Shown: piece by piece, positions 8,429 to 17,053 of the stretch
Layout of the letters: the number at the start of each line of letters is the position of its first letter
Numbering within the stretch: the stretch's first letter is position 1
DNA from: Campylobacter sp. RM12651
GTDB lineage: Bacteria > Campylobacterota > Campylobacteria > Campylobacterales > Campylobacteraceae
Reading direction: 5' to 3'
Length of the DNA: 64,000 nucleotides
Assembly (NCBI RefSeq): GCF_022369475.1
Contig: NZ_CP059600.1
Coordinates: 1,364,001-1,428,000, forward strand
Translations under genes and position numbers: made by a program
Notes under the pieces: model-generated
Databases searched by the model: none
The model's input: the letters and a program-made list of their open reading frames with translations, nothing else
Told to the model about the DNA's origin: nothing

Positions 8429-9258
8429 GCAAAATGGTTAAAATAATAGGACAACACGAGTTATCAAATATTGATGAAACTTTATTAAAAATGGGAAAAA
8501 CACTTGATTTTATGAAGCAAGTAACTTCAGAAATTAAAACAAATCAAACACTGATTTTACAAGTTCAAAATATTAATGAAGATACTAATAATTTCATTGA
8601 AAATGAAATAAAGAAAAGAATCGATACATACCAAAATAAAATTGAAGATATACAAGAACACTTAATGTATTTAGAAAAAGAAATTAAAGACTTGCAAGAT
8701 AAAGTAAATGCTAAAGAAATTGAAAACGCACAAGTAATACCTAATCATTTTTTTAAAAAATATAACTATCTTACTGATACAATATTTTCAACACATAAAT
8801 TCTATAAGAATATAAATATTGATGAATGCACTTTTGAAGTTACAGGAACTCAACAATATACAACTCTATTTATAGAAACACCATTAAAACTTATAAGTTC
8901 TTATACAGAATTTGATAAAAAAGTATTTTTAGCTTTATTTTACTTACTTAGAAATTATGATGAGAAAGAATCAAAATACAAAACAGACTTGCTTGATATA
9001 GAAACAAGCACGCAAGAAATAGTTAATTTATTAGACTTAGACATTGATGAGGATATTCATAATAAAATAGCTAAATCTATTAGCAAAATAAAAGATACAA
9101 GAATATATGATAAAAACAATATGGACATTAAAGTAAATTTAATGTTAGTAACAGGTGCTATTGGAGTAGGCAATCATAGTTCTAACGAGCTTATTAGAAT
9201 TATAATGGAGCGTAAGGTATTTGATATTATTATGAGAGCGAGAAATCTACATGATTAA
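8425..9258 (+). CDS. Coiled-coil protein with Rep3-like winged-helix pattern, possible replication initiator
   Basis: Residues about 30-95 form a long coiled coil. From about 170 the pattern FDKKVFLALFYLLRNY, then an acidic stretch, then EIVNLLDLD....I.KSISKIKDTRIY resembles the winged-helix of Rep_3 plasmid initiators. The hallmark motifs are weak and the protein (277 aa) could equally be an unrelated DNA-binding or structural protein. It lies inside an operon of overlapping genes that ends in a recombinase, a fitting place for a maintenance protein. Confidence 0.4.
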   Translation: MSKMVKIIGQHELSNIDETLLKMGKTLDFMKQVTSEIKTNQTLILQVQNINEDTNNFIENEIKKRIDTYQNKIEDIQEHLMYLEKEIKDLQDKVNAKEIENAQVIPNHFFKKYNYLTDTIFSTHKFYKNINIDECTFEVTGTQQYTTLFIETPLKLISSYTEFDKKVFLALFYLLRNYDEKESKYKTDLLDIETSTQEIVNLLDLDIDEDIHNKIAKSISKIKDTRIYDKNNMDIKVNLMLVTGAIGVGNHSSNELIRIIMERKVFDIIMRARNLHD

Positions 9259-9664
9259 TTTATTTATAGATTATATTATCGCTATATGGCAAGACCCTTT
9301 AGTTGATTTTGAAACATTATTAATTTCTGCAACATTAGGGGCAATACCATTTGTTTGTGCGTGTATATTCACTTTGCATAATCTATCAAGAGTATCTGAA
9401 AAAATTGTATTAGCTTTAGCAAGTATATTCACATTAATGTTTGCTTTAACATATATACACAAACTGATAATTCTAGTAACAAATGGCTATAGCCATGTTG
9501 ATTTATTAAAGTTTTTTGCATATCTATCAGGTAGCATATCATCAATAATAATTGCTATTGCTTATGCAAAAAAAACTTCACGAAAAACAATCCATTTTCA
9601 TAAAAACGGCATTACTAAAGAGTATAAAATTAAAAGAAAAAATGGAAATAACAATGATTACTGA
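9251..9664 (+). CDS. Unknown membrane protein (137 aa, three to four TM)
   Basis: Hydrophobic segments lie at about residues 4-16, 21-42, 50-75 and 85-105, followed by a basic tail (KKTSRKTIHFHKNGITKEYK). It overlaps the preceding gene by 8 bp and the next by 11 bp. There is no recognised family. It is the first of three consecutive small membrane proteins. Confidence 0.7.
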   Translation: MINLFIDYIIAIWQDPLVDFETLLISATLGAIPFVCACIFTLHNLSRVSEKIVLALASIFTLMFALTYIHKLIILVTNGYSHVDLLKFFAYLSGSISSIIIAIAYAKKTSRKTIHFHKNGITKEYKIKRKNGNNNDY

Positions 9665-9899
9665 AGAAATTTTATGGGTATTTTTTTATGGTATGTTTGT
9701 TGGAGTTATTGTATGTTTTGTTGTAACAGCTGCTAATGTTGGATATTTTAAAGTCAAAAGATATTACAAAATATCTTTTATAGAGTATTTTATATTAGAT
9801 AATGATACTCAAAAAGCATTTACAGAAAATGCCAATCATAAATTACATACAAAAATACTAGAAAGAACCGAAAAAGCTAAAGGAGAAAAACATGAATGA
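9654..9899 (+). CDS. Unknown small membrane protein (81 aa)
   Basis: I choose the ATG at 9654 (MITEEILWVFFYG), preceded by GGAAATAACA. An in-frame ATG at 9642 is possible, while longer versions are shadows of the upstream gene. One strong TM segment spans about residues 5-28, followed by a basic, probably cytoplasmic tail. It overlaps the genes on both sides, consistent with operon membership. Confidence 0.6.
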   Translation: MITEEILWVFFYGMFVGVIVCFVVTAANVGYFKVKRYYKISFIEYFILDNDTQKAFTENANHKLHTKILERTEKAKGEKHE

Positions 9900-10269
9900 A
9901 TTAATAAACGCTATAAAAATAGTATCACAAACACACACTAATGAAAGCTTACTTATATTAATGTTTGCTATACATATAATTTATGGTATGTGGCTTTTAT
10001 ATTTTAAAATCAATGAATTAAATCCTAGTGATATATACACAAATAAAAACATAGTTTTTTTGTGCTTACTACAAATAATTTTCGTATCTTTTTGTTTCCT
10101 TTCTTATAGAATGCTTAATGACTGTATTGAACAGCCTACAGAACAAATAGCAAATTTTTGGTTTAGTATCGTATTTATAATTAGTCTTGGAGGGATTGCA
10201 ATAGCTAATACACACAGAATAATACATATTATAAACTATCTCATAAAGGAAAGAAAAAATGCAAAATGA
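9892..10269 (+). CDS. Unknown three-TM membrane protein (125 aa)
   Basis: Hydrophobic segments lie at about residues 19-38, 53-73 and 87-106, with a basic C-terminal end. AAAGGAGAAAAACATG gives an excellent ribosome site within the end of the preceding gene. It overlaps the next start by 11 bp. The family is not recognised. Confidence 0.7.
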   Translation: MNELINAIKIVSQTHTNESLLILMFAIHIIYGMWLLYFKINELNPSDIYTNKNIVFLCLLQIIFVSFCFLSYRMLNDCIEQPTEQIANFWFSIVFIISLGGIAIANTHRIIHIINYLIKERKNAK

Positions 10270-10879
10270 AATACTTGAAATAACACTACCAATATTTGAT
10301 GATTTAATAGAAATCATCAAACACGAGCAAATGATAGATGCTATTTATAAAAGCAATAGGCAAGTTGCAGTAGATTTATCTTTTAATAATAATAAATACA
10401 TTGCTATATTTAAAGCCATAATGAAAAAAGATTCTATAGCTGTCCTGTTAGACACTTTTCAACCACAACTATATAGAATGTGGGCTACTAGCTTCAATTT
10501 AAACAAGCTTTCTAGCTCTATTGACATAGCACTATTAATTTATCAAAACGCATATATGTTTTCAGAACGCCCAGAAGCTCTTGAGTATCATTTTGATGAA
10601 CAAGAATTATTTAAAGCATATATAAAATGCTTAGAAACAAAAGAATATAGTGAAAACCCTGCATTTTTATTTTCATCAATACGCTATGTATTTGAACAAA
10701 CAACCAATGTTTGGGCGAAAAAGCTATTAAATGAAGAATTAGAAATTACCAAAAAACTAAGTATAGAAGAGCTTTTTGATGAACTTTATAAATTAGAAGA
10801 GCCATTATGCAAAAAGATATTATTAAATGTTTTAAATAGCTTAATTAAAACCAATAAAAACGATGAGGTTGTTAAATGA
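10259..10879 (+). CDS. Unknown 206-aa cytoplasmic protein
   Basis: This soluble, acidic helical protein overlaps both neighbours (11 bp upstream, 4 bp downstream with the recombinase). No motif is recognised. Its fixed position immediately before the recombinase suggests a partner or regulatory role, but this is inference from spacing only. Confidence 0.65.
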   Translation: MQNEILEITLPIFDDLIEIIKHEQMIDAIYKSNRQVAVDLSFNNNKYIAIFKAIMKKDSIAVLLDTFQPQLYRMWATSFNLNKLSSSIDIALLIYQNAYMFSERPEALEYHFDEQELFKAYIKCLETKEYSENPAFLFSSIRYVFEQTTNVWAKKLLNEELEITKKLSIEELFDELYKLEEPLCKKILLNVLNSLIKTNKNDEVVK

Positions 10880-11781
10880 TAAGTAAGATAGATAAATACT
10901 TTAGCTACTTCCTAAAGGAGCTTGAATTAACAAATAAAAGTATCAACACTATTACTAGCTATAAAACTACAATAAATAGTTTTAAAGCATTTTTAGAAAG
11001 CTATGAAAAGCATATTACTACAAGTAATATTAAGAAAATTGATATTTTGGCGTTTTTAGATTATAAAAATGATATGTTAGAAAAACAAAGTGAGCTAAAA
11101 AATAGCTCTAAGCAGCTATATATAACTCACTTAAAAACATTTTTTACATTTATCAATGAAAACTTTGAAACAGAAATTAATATTAAAGAGATTTTTAACT
11201 TTAAAATTCAAAACCCTAAAAGAACGCCTAAAGGAATTGAAGAAGAAGATATGGTTAAAGTAAAGAACTACCTAAACACACTAGATATAGATAACTTTTT
11301 AGATTTAAGACGCTCTATGATATTAAAAATATTAATTTTTAGTGGTTGTAGGCGTGGGGAATTACAAGAAATAACAATTGATGATTTTAACCTCATCAAT
11401 GATGAGCTTTATAGTATTAGTGTTATTGGTAAAGGCTCTAAAGAAAGAACATTATATATCCCTAAGCAGCAAATACAAAAAGAACTTGAATTATATAAAC
11501 AAATGGGCTTTAAGTATATCGCAACCTCAAGCGGTAAAAAACGACTAAATGGCTCACAGATTTATAAGCTTTTAAATACTATTTTTAAACAACTTAATCT
11601 TCATTGTAGCGGTGTTCATATACTAAGACATACATTCGCTAAAAATATGATTAATAAAGGCCTCAATATTACTATGGTAAAAGAGCTTATGGGTCATTCA
11701 TCAATTACAACAACATCAATATATACAAACCCTAGTAAAAATGAGATTGAAAGGTCTTATATGGGCGTTAGTAATATTTAA
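10876..11781 (+). CDS. Tyrosine recombinase (phage integrase / Xer family)
   Basis: The N-terminal SAM-like core-binding domain covers about residues 1-100. The C-terminal catalytic domain has the full set of active-site residues: Arg in SGCRRGELQEI (about 157), Lys in GKGSKERTLYIP, HILRHTF (about 247-253), GHSSITTTSIYTN with His and the nucleophile Tyr (about 282). At 301 aa it is of normal Xer-like length. It closes an overlapping operon that starts at about 6.3 kb. It may integrate or excise the element or resolve multimers. No att site can be identified around it, which suggests the termini are elsewhere. Confidence 0.88.
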   Translation: MISKIDKYFSYFLKELELTNKSINTITSYKTTINSFKAFLESYEKHITTSNIKKIDILAFLDYKNDMLEKQSELKNSSKQLYITHLKTFFTFINENFETEINIKEIFNFKIQNPKRTPKGIEEEDMVKVKNYLNTLDIDNFLDLRRSMILKILIFSGCRRGELQEITIDDFNLINDELYSISVIGKGSKERTLYIPKQQIQKELELYKQMGFKYIATSSGKKRLNGSQIYKLLNTIFKQLNLHCSGVHILRHTFAKNMINKGLNITMVKELMGHSSITTTSIYTNPSKNEIERSYMGVSNI

Positions 11782-11795
11782 AAAAAGGATAAAAT

Positions 11796-12296
11796 ATGAA
11801 AGATATTGATATAGCAAAGTATATAATATATACAATGCACCAAAAAGGTTGTCCTATTAGTAATTTACAATTACAAAAAATATTGTATTTTGCACATGTT
11901 GAAAGCAATGCAACATTATTAAAAGAAAAATTTGAAGCATGGAAAAATGGTCCGGTCTTAAGAAATATATATAATGAATTTCGCCATTATAGTGCTGAAA
12001 AAATTGTGAATATCACTACTTTAGAAGTATTGCCAAATAAAGAAGAAAAAGAAATATTAGATAATGTAATTCAAGCTTTTATAAAACTAGGTGCTTGGAA
12101 TATAGTATTACTTGCACATTCTGAGCAATTAGCCTGGAGAAAAACAACTAATGATTTTATTAACAATGATGGCTCTTGGAATGAAAAAAAATATAAAGAA
12201 AATTTTATAAAAAATGGTTGTCTTTATATAGATAATAAATTAATCAAAAAAGATAAAAATAAAATTTATAAAAATCAGTTTCAAGGTGATCTATGA
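11796..12296 (+). CDS. Panacea-domain protein (copy 2), candidate antitoxin
   Basis: This is a clear Panacea/DUF4065 domain. IAKYIIYTMHQKGCPISNLQ is followed by LQKILYFAHVES, then FEAWKNGPVLRNIYNEF at about residues 47-63. W..GPV..... is the best-conserved family motif. The gene overlaps the next by 4 bp, and the next is a second Panacea protein. It starts behind AAAAAAGGATAAAATATG, 15 bp after the recombinase. Confidence 0.82.
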   Translation: MKDIDIAKYIIYTMHQKGCPISNLQLQKILYFAHVESNATLLKEKFEAWKNGPVLRNIYNEFRHYSAEKIVNITTLEVLPNKEEKEILDNVIQAFIKLGAWNIVLLAHSEQLAWRKTTNDFINNDGSWNEKKYKENFIKNGCLYIDNKLIKKDKNKIYKNQFQGDL

Positions 12297-12751
12297 AAGC
12301 TATAGATGTAGCAAAGCATATCATAGATATGGCTCAACAAGAAAGCCAATCAATAAGCCACTTAAAATTGCAAAAAATTTTATATTTTATTAATTTAGAA
12401 TACCTTAAAAATAACAATTGTATGCTTATAGATGATACATTTCAAGCATGGGAGTATGGAGCTGTTATTTCTAGTATTTATGAGTTATTTAAATTTAATG
12501 CTGCTTACGATTGTAAGCTTGATAATTATGAAATAAAAAATAAAGATAACTTAGAAATACTAGCTACTCTAGATGGTCGTATTAAAGAATTGCTAAAAAT
12601 GAAGCCATATGATTTAGCAAAGCTATCACGCAGAGAAGTTGGTGCTTGGTATAAAAATTATGAAAAAGGTAAAAATAACACAATACCTTTAAAAGATATT
12701 TTAGAAGAAGCTAGAAACATTGATAAGGATAATAAATGTTTTCACATATAG
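12293..12751 (+). CDS. Panacea-domain protein (copy 3)
   Basis: VAKHIIDMAQQESQSISHLK, LQKILYFINLEYL and FQAWEYGAVISSIYELF follow the same order as the upstream protein, with GPV changed to GAV. The two tandem proteins are clearly paralogous. It overlaps the next 102-aa gene by 16 bp. Two antitoxin-like proteins in a row are unusual; one may act as an antitoxin and the other may have changed role. Confidence 0.8.
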   Translation: MKAIDVAKHIIDMAQQESQSISHLKLQKILYFINLEYLKNNNCMLIDDTFQAWEYGAVISSIYELFKFNAAYDCKLDNYEIKNKDNLEILATLDGRIKELLKMKPYDLAKLSRREVGAWYKNYEKGKNNTIPLKDILEEARNIDKDNKCFHI

Positions 12752-13044
12752 CCTTACCAATACAAGAGATTAAAAAACTAAAACAAGCTTGTGATGAGGT
12801 AATTAAGCTTGACATTAATAAGGAACAAAAAAACTTAGTATGTGTTTTTCGTAGATATTTGATTGATAGGATACAAAACCATATAGTTGGTCTTAGCGAT
12901 GAATTAAGACTTGATTCTGAGTTTATAAATGATATGTTTTTTACAATAGATAAAATTTATATTTTAAATCCGAATATTAGTGGCGTAATAAAATTACTAT
13001 CATTTTTTAAAAAACATAAAATAGATAAGCAATATGAATTTTAA
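12736..13044 (+). CDS. Unknown 102-aa protein coupled to tandem Panacea genes, candidate toxin
   Basis: A small, soluble, helical protein, starting inside the upstream Panacea gene (16-bp overlap, GATAAGGATAATAAATG). Toxins of Panacea systems are usually the directly adjacent overlapping gene, so position makes this a candidate. No catalytic motif is visible. Confidence 0.6.
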   Translation: MFSHIALPIQEIKKLKQACDEVIKLDINKEQKNLVCVFRRYLIDRIQNHIVGLSDELRLDSEFINDMFFTIDKIYILNPNISGVIKLLSFFKKHKIDKQYEF

Positions 13045-13056
13045 TTAGGTAAAAAA

Positions 13057-13827
13057 ATGAATTATGTAAATTATGAGTTAAGTTGGTTGAATAATAATTG
13101 CAATATATATAATCTTAAAAAACAACCTATCAATGAAAATTTTAAAAATGATGTTGTTAATTATTTTAATAAGGTAAATATAGATTTTAATTATATTGAT
13201 ACAAAAAACATACAGCGAGTTAATAATGCTCAATTTAAAGCTTTATATTATCAAGGTAATATAGGGCTTTTGAAACAAAAATACATAATATCAATTATAG
13301 GCACAAGAAAACCAACACATAACGGATTAAATAGAACAACTAAATTGGTAAAAGAATTATCATATAATATCAAGCCTACTTTTATGTCTGGTCTTGCAAA
13401 AGGTATTGATACTTGTGTTATGCAAACAGCTTTAAAATGCAATTCTAATTTTATTGGAGTTATAGGAACGCCTTTAAATAGATATTATCCATTAGAAAAT
13501 AAAAATTTTCAAATAATGTTAGCTAAGCAGCAATTAATTTTAAGTCATGTTCCTTTTTATAAATATTCAAAACAACCATTAAGCGAACAAAGTAGATATT
13601 TTTTAGAGCGTAACTATGTAATGGCTATCTTGTCTAATGCTACAATAATAACAGAAGCTTTTGAAAACAGCGGGACATTTCACCAAGCTTTAGCTTGTTT
13701 GCAAAATAGACGCAAAGTATTTATCTTAAATTCTTGTTATGAAAGTAATTTTAAATGGGTTAAAAAACTTGATAAAATAGGTGCTATAAAAGTTAAAAAA
13801 ATAGAAGATATTTTAGATAATTTATAA
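13057..13827 (+). CDS. DprA/Smf-like Rossmann-fold protein
   Basis: DprA signatures are present: IIGTRKP (about 76-82), FMSGLAKGIDTCVM (about 108-121), GVIGTPLNRYYPLENK, RNYVMAILSNATIITEAFENSGT (about 187-209) and a final KIGAI. It is 256 aa, shorter than full DprA (about 290-370), and lacks the usual helical N-domain and C-terminal winged helix. DprA binds single-stranded DNA and loads RecA in transformation, and shortened SMF proteins on mobile elements are often linked to defence. Here it follows two Panacea genes and a small unknown, by 12 bp. Confidence 0.8.
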   Translation: MNYVNYELSWLNNNCNIYNLKKQPINENFKNDVVNYFNKVNIDFNYIDTKNIQRVNNAQFKALYYQGNIGLLKQKYIISIIGTRKPTHNGLNRTTKLVKELSYNIKPTFMSGLAKGIDTCVMQTALKCNSNFIGVIGTPLNRYYPLENKNFQIMLAKQQLILSHVPFYKYSKQPLSEQSRYFLERNYVMAILSNATIITEAFENSGTFHQALACLQNRRKVFILNSCYESNFKWVKKLDKIGAIKVKKIEDILDNL

Positions 13828-13978
13828 TGATAAGTAAAGCAGCAATTAATAAGATTAATCATTTATTAATCATTTTTTATTCAGTGAACAATCAATGATT
13901 ATTCAATTATAATTAAAGGCTAAAGTTAAAAAAAATTCAATATTATTTTGTTTTAAATAAGCTTAATTTTTTAATTTT

Positions 13979-13998
13979 TATACTAAAAATATAGTATA
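13979..13998. promoter_or_regulatory. Operator-like palindrome TATACTA-N6-TAGTATA
   Basis: Perfect 7-6-7 inverted repeat (spacer AAAATA), 63 bp upstream of the 14062 start, with -10-like sequence in its right half. The rest of 13828-14061 is AT-rich, with short repeated ATTAATCATT stretches just after the DprA-like gene that could form a weak terminator. Confidence 0.65.
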
Positions 13999-14061
13999 TT
14001 TAATATTATTTTAAGCTAAAAATAATATAATATTGTTAAATTTTTAAATAAAGGGTAAAAA

Positions 14062-14397
14062 ATGTTAGTAAGCAAAATTGAATTAGCTTTATTAGAAAAC
14101 GATAATGAACTAAGCGAGTATATAAGTAGTGGATTTTTATTTGATAAAAAAATTCATCACATAAAAACTGATTTAGCTAGTCAAGATGATTTTAATTTAG
14201 ACTACGATGACATAGATGAGTATGATTTAAAACATTTTTGTGATGGTGTTGATATAGGTTATTATTTACTTAGTGATATTATCAGTGAATATGATACCAA
14301 TTTGGATACTTTTTTAAGTAATGTTTATAGAATTAAAAATAAAGAACTATTAAAGAAAGTTAAAAATATATTAGATAGTTTTAAGTTAGGGAGTTGA
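14062..14397 (+). CDS. Unknown 111-aa acidic protein
   Basis: It is strongly acidic, with an aspartate-rich stretch at about residues 43-75 (DYDDIDEYDL), and soluble. The start is supported by TAAAGGGTAAAAAATG. It is the first gene after an operator-like palindrome and may be cotranscribed with the following membrane genes. An acidic DNA mimic is conceivable but unproven. Confidence 0.6.
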   Translation: MLVSKIELALLENDNELSEYISSGFLFDKKIHHIKTDLASQDDFNLDYDDIDEYDLKHFCDGVDIGYYLLSDIISEYDTNLDTFLSNVYRIKNKELLKKVKNILDSFKLGS

Positions 14398-14406
14398 AGA
14401 AATTTG

Positions 14407-14610
14407 ATGTTTATTAATAAAAAAATAGCAATAGGTATAATTATAGTTCTAACAATAATGAACTTAATTTGCATTGCTATTTTATCTTTACCAAATATTT
14501 TTATAAAAGTAACAGAGATAAAAATACAAAAAGATTATATTTATTTGATATTATTACCTAGTATATTGTCAATAATAATGTTGTTTGAAATGCGAAAATA
14601 TTGGAGATAA
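14407..14610 (+). CDS. Small two-TM membrane protein (67 aa)
   Basis: I choose ATG 14407; a TTG one codon earlier is also possible. Two hydrophobic segments cover about residues 7-28 and 41-57. It ends in FEMRKYWR just before the next gene's start, with an overlapping SD (TTGGAGATAATATG). The family is not recognised. Confidence 0.55.
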   Translation: MFINKKIAIGIIIVLTIMNLICIAILSLPNIFIKVTEIKIQKDYIYLILLPSILSIIMLFEMRKYWR

Positions 14611-14611
14611 T

Positions 14612-14878
14612 ATGAATATTAAAAATGATTTATATACTTTATTGGATTTTAAAGTTCCAAATAAACTAAGAAACTATATGTTTTTTACTTTATTTTTAAT
14701 GAGTATTTATGGTTATTTGAAAGGTGCTAGTATTATTGTTGCTATTTGTTTTTTTGTTAGCATCTGGTATTTTTGCTATTGTTTTGACCCTAGTGGTCCT
14801 CAATATGCTTATAAAATGAAAAAACAAAGTGAAGAAAGGCAAAAATATATTTTAAAAAAGGAGAGTAATGATATATAG
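14612..14878 (+). CDS. Small two-TM membrane protein (88 aa)
   Basis: I choose ATG 14612 because TTGGAG lies 5 bp before it; a longer upstream start would lie inside the previous gene. Two adjacent TM segments (about residues 21-38 and 40-60) are followed by a charged tail. It overlaps the next gene by 11 bp. Confidence 0.6.
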   Translation: MNIKNDLYTLLDFKVPNKLRNYMFFTLFLMSIYGYLKGASIIVAICFFVSIWYFCYCFDPSGPQYAYKMKKQSEERQKYILKKESNDI

Positions 14879-15470
14879 TAATTTTTCATTTGATATAAAA
14901 ACAAATAATGAAATTTATGAAAACGAAAAAGAAGAGTATTATATAATATATTTTCTATTAAACTACTCTGATACTTTAAGAGAAGAGATTAATTCATTAA
15001 AATATCCATTAAAATTTAAAAAAATAAAGAATGTAAATTTTGTAGGCTTTACATATGAAAATGCCGAATTATTAAATAAGCTTGATTTAGATACAACAAA
15101 TCAAGGTAACTATATAATATCTTATACTACAAAAGAACTTCAAAACAAAAGAAATAATAGAGCTTTATTAATTAATTTAGCATATTTTGTAATAGATACC
15201 ATTAAAAAGAAGTATATAGATAATAAAAATAATATTTTAATATTACAAGATATATTAAAAATAGAAGATGCTGACATGAAAGTTAGTGAATTATCAAATT
15301 TTCTATCCTTGCCCAAGAAAAAAATTTTAGATAGCTTAGGCTATACAGAAGATTTTTTATATCAATGTAGAATTAAAAAAGTGTATTCTAAAAAATTTTT
15401 AATTGCATTGGATTTATATATTGAAAATATATTGTTGAAAAAGCAAGATACATATAAAAACTCAATATAA
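14868..15470 (+). CDS. Unknown 200-aa protein with HTH-like C-terminus
   Basis: The N-terminal 130 residues are of unknown fold. The C-terminal 60 residues (VSELSNFLSLPKKKILDSLG, then a basic segment and ALDLYIENIL) have the same helix pattern as the 86-aa protein at 5375-5635. It may therefore be a DNA-binding protein with an added sensing domain. It overlaps the upstream membrane gene by 11 bp. The assignment is structural guesswork. Confidence 0.55.
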   Translation: MIYSNFSFDIKTNNEIYENEKEEYYIIYFLLNYSDTLREEINSLKYPLKFKKIKNVNFVGFTYENAELLNKLDLDTTNQGNYIISYTTKELQNKRNNRALLINLAYFVIDTIKKKYIDNKNNILILQDILKIEDADMKVSELSNFLSLPKKKILDSLGYTEDFLYQCRIKKVYSKKFLIALDLYIENILLKKQDTYKNSI

Positions 15471-15496
15471 TAGGATTTTGCTTGTATAATCCAGGT

Positions 15497-15580
15497 CGCT
15501 AAAACGATACATTTTAGTTTATACTAATTGTATCTACCTAGCATACTTTTATAGCTTGATTTAATCAGCTTTTTATTTTG
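15497..15580 (+). ncRNA. Candidate small RNA sharing 51 bp with the 33.4-kb locus
   Basis: TGTATAAT at 15483-15490 is a good extended -10 that would start transcription near 15497. The RNA would have a first hairpin (GATACA...TGTATC), an unpaired CTACCTAGCATAC segment, and a terminator-like AGCTTGA...TCAGCT stem followed by TTTTTATTTT. 15524-15574 is an exact reverse complement of 33358-33408. The rest of 15471-15760 holds no open frame. No family is known to me. Confidence 0.6.
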
Positions 15581-15760
15581 TTTATTTAAAACTAATTTTG
15601 ATATTTTTTAAACTTATTGAAATAATAAATAAATTTCATGATAGTATCTTTTTAGATATGGTATTTTTTAAAAAAATTATAAACAAGTAGTAGATGAAGC
15701 TATTTTTTCTAGTATTAAAAAATACATTATTTATATTCCATTAAAATTAAAGGATTTTCA

Positions 15761-16480
15761 ATGAAAAATATATACATAAAACTATACTCAAATGACCACG
15801 ATATTTCTACATTTGGTGATGGTTATCATATTAAATTAGAAAAGATATATACTCCTATTGAAGATATACAAGTTAATATTAACAATAAAGAGATTGTTGA
15901 TGAGATATTAAAAAAATATCATAGCCTCTCAAACAAATGGGCTAGATTTATGGGAACTTATAAAGAAAATAATAAAAATTTTTTCTCAAATGACATATAC
16001 ATTGGTGTTAATGAGTTTTTAGAGTTATTTAAAGATACGCAAACATTAAAACACATCAAAAATCATATAAACCTAGAGCATTATGCAAAAACAGACAAAT
16101 TAATATGTATAGCTTTTCCATTACCAAGTAAAACATTTGTAGAAGTTAGACTTTCAATAATAAAAGACACTATGCAAGTAGATAATATTGTTTATCCTAT
16201 CTATTGCCCAACAGAATATATATATAAAACACCAGATAATGAAAACAAAGGTAAAGAATTGATTTCTATATGTAAGAATAATAGTAAATTAGTTCATTCT
16301 ACCACATCTATTGTAATGTATAATTTTATAGATTACGAAGTAATATCATTTGAATACAATAATTTTATAAAAGTATTTAGTAGTTATAGTGATTTTAAAA
16401 CTTTATGCGAAAATATTAAATTAAAAGACTATGAAAATAAACAAGAACTTATTAGTGTTGATTTTATGATAGCGAAATAG
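15761..16480 (+). CDS. Unknown 239-aa protein
   Basis: A soluble protein of mixed composition without a signal peptide. The start is supported by AAAGGATTTTCAATG. No motif is recognised. It stands alone, with about 290 bp containing a candidate sRNA before it and a promoter-like region after it. Confidence 0.65.
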   Translation: MKNIYIKLYSNDHDISTFGDGYHIKLEKIYTPIEDIQVNINNKEIVDEILKKYHSLSNKWARFMGTYKENNKNFFSNDIYIGVNEFLELFKDTQTLKHIKNHINLEHYAKTDKLICIAFPLPSKTFVEVRLSIIKDTMQVDNIVYPIYCPTEYIYKTPDNENKGKELISICKNNSKLVHSTTSIVMYNFIDYEVISFEYNNFIKVFSSYSDFKTLCENIKLKDYENKQELISVDFMIAK

Positions 16481-16549
16481 TGAATATATTATTTATATTT
16501 TAATATAAATTATAATTTAGTATGCTATTATTATAATAAAGGAGTGTCT

Positions 16550-17053
16550 ATGTCAATTGCTAATGTTAAAGTAGAACCTAGAACTTTATTGTCAGATTTA
16601 GATTTATCTTGTTTGTATTATGGTTTTTGCAATTTTCTTGATGAGATTGTAGCCTATTTTAGGCGTAAGTTAATATTATCAAACATGAAAAATATGGTTA
16701 TACTATTAGATCTATCATTTAAAATTTATAGGCATAAAGATTTTATAATAGAAGATGATATAAAAAATGATTGTTTGCAAATAATAAAAGTATTAAAAGA
16801 AGTTATTGAAATAACAGAACAACGCTTAAACGAAGCAAAGCAAATTAAAAGAGAGTATGCGATAGAGTTTAAGGAATACTATGAAAAAATCTTATATTAT
16901 GCAAACGCTGTATGTTATATATTAGATTTAAAAATAAATAAAGATTTATCAAATAGCATAGGAGATAATTTTTTTAACTATATTAACTCAGATACTTTTA
17001 GCATATATGAATTTGGTAAAGGGCTATATGAGGGTTCAAAGGTTGAACTATAA
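16550..17053 (+). CDS. Unknown 167-aa protein
   Basis: I choose the ATG at 16550 because AAAGGAG lies 5 bp upstream; the GTG at 16544 would place the start on the ribosome site. It is helical, with a basic N-terminal half (RRKLILSNMKN) and a possible amphipathic helix. It touches the next gene (TAATG), so the two are coupled. TATAATTTAGTATG near 16510 may be the promoter. Confidence 0.6.
   Translation: MSIANVKVEPRTLLSDLDLSCLYYGFCNFLDEIVAYFRRKLILSNMKNMVILLDLSFKIYRHKDFIIEDDIKNDCLQIIKVLKEVIEITEQRLNEAKQIKREYAIEFKEYYEKILYYANAVCYILDLKINKDLSNSIGDNFFNYINSDTFSIYEFGKGLYEGSKVEL

Noticed and set aside
10876-11781. Tyrosine recombinase marking an element end with an att site
   Set aside because: No tRNA or direct repeat is seen beside it and element-like genes continue on both sides, so it is internal.
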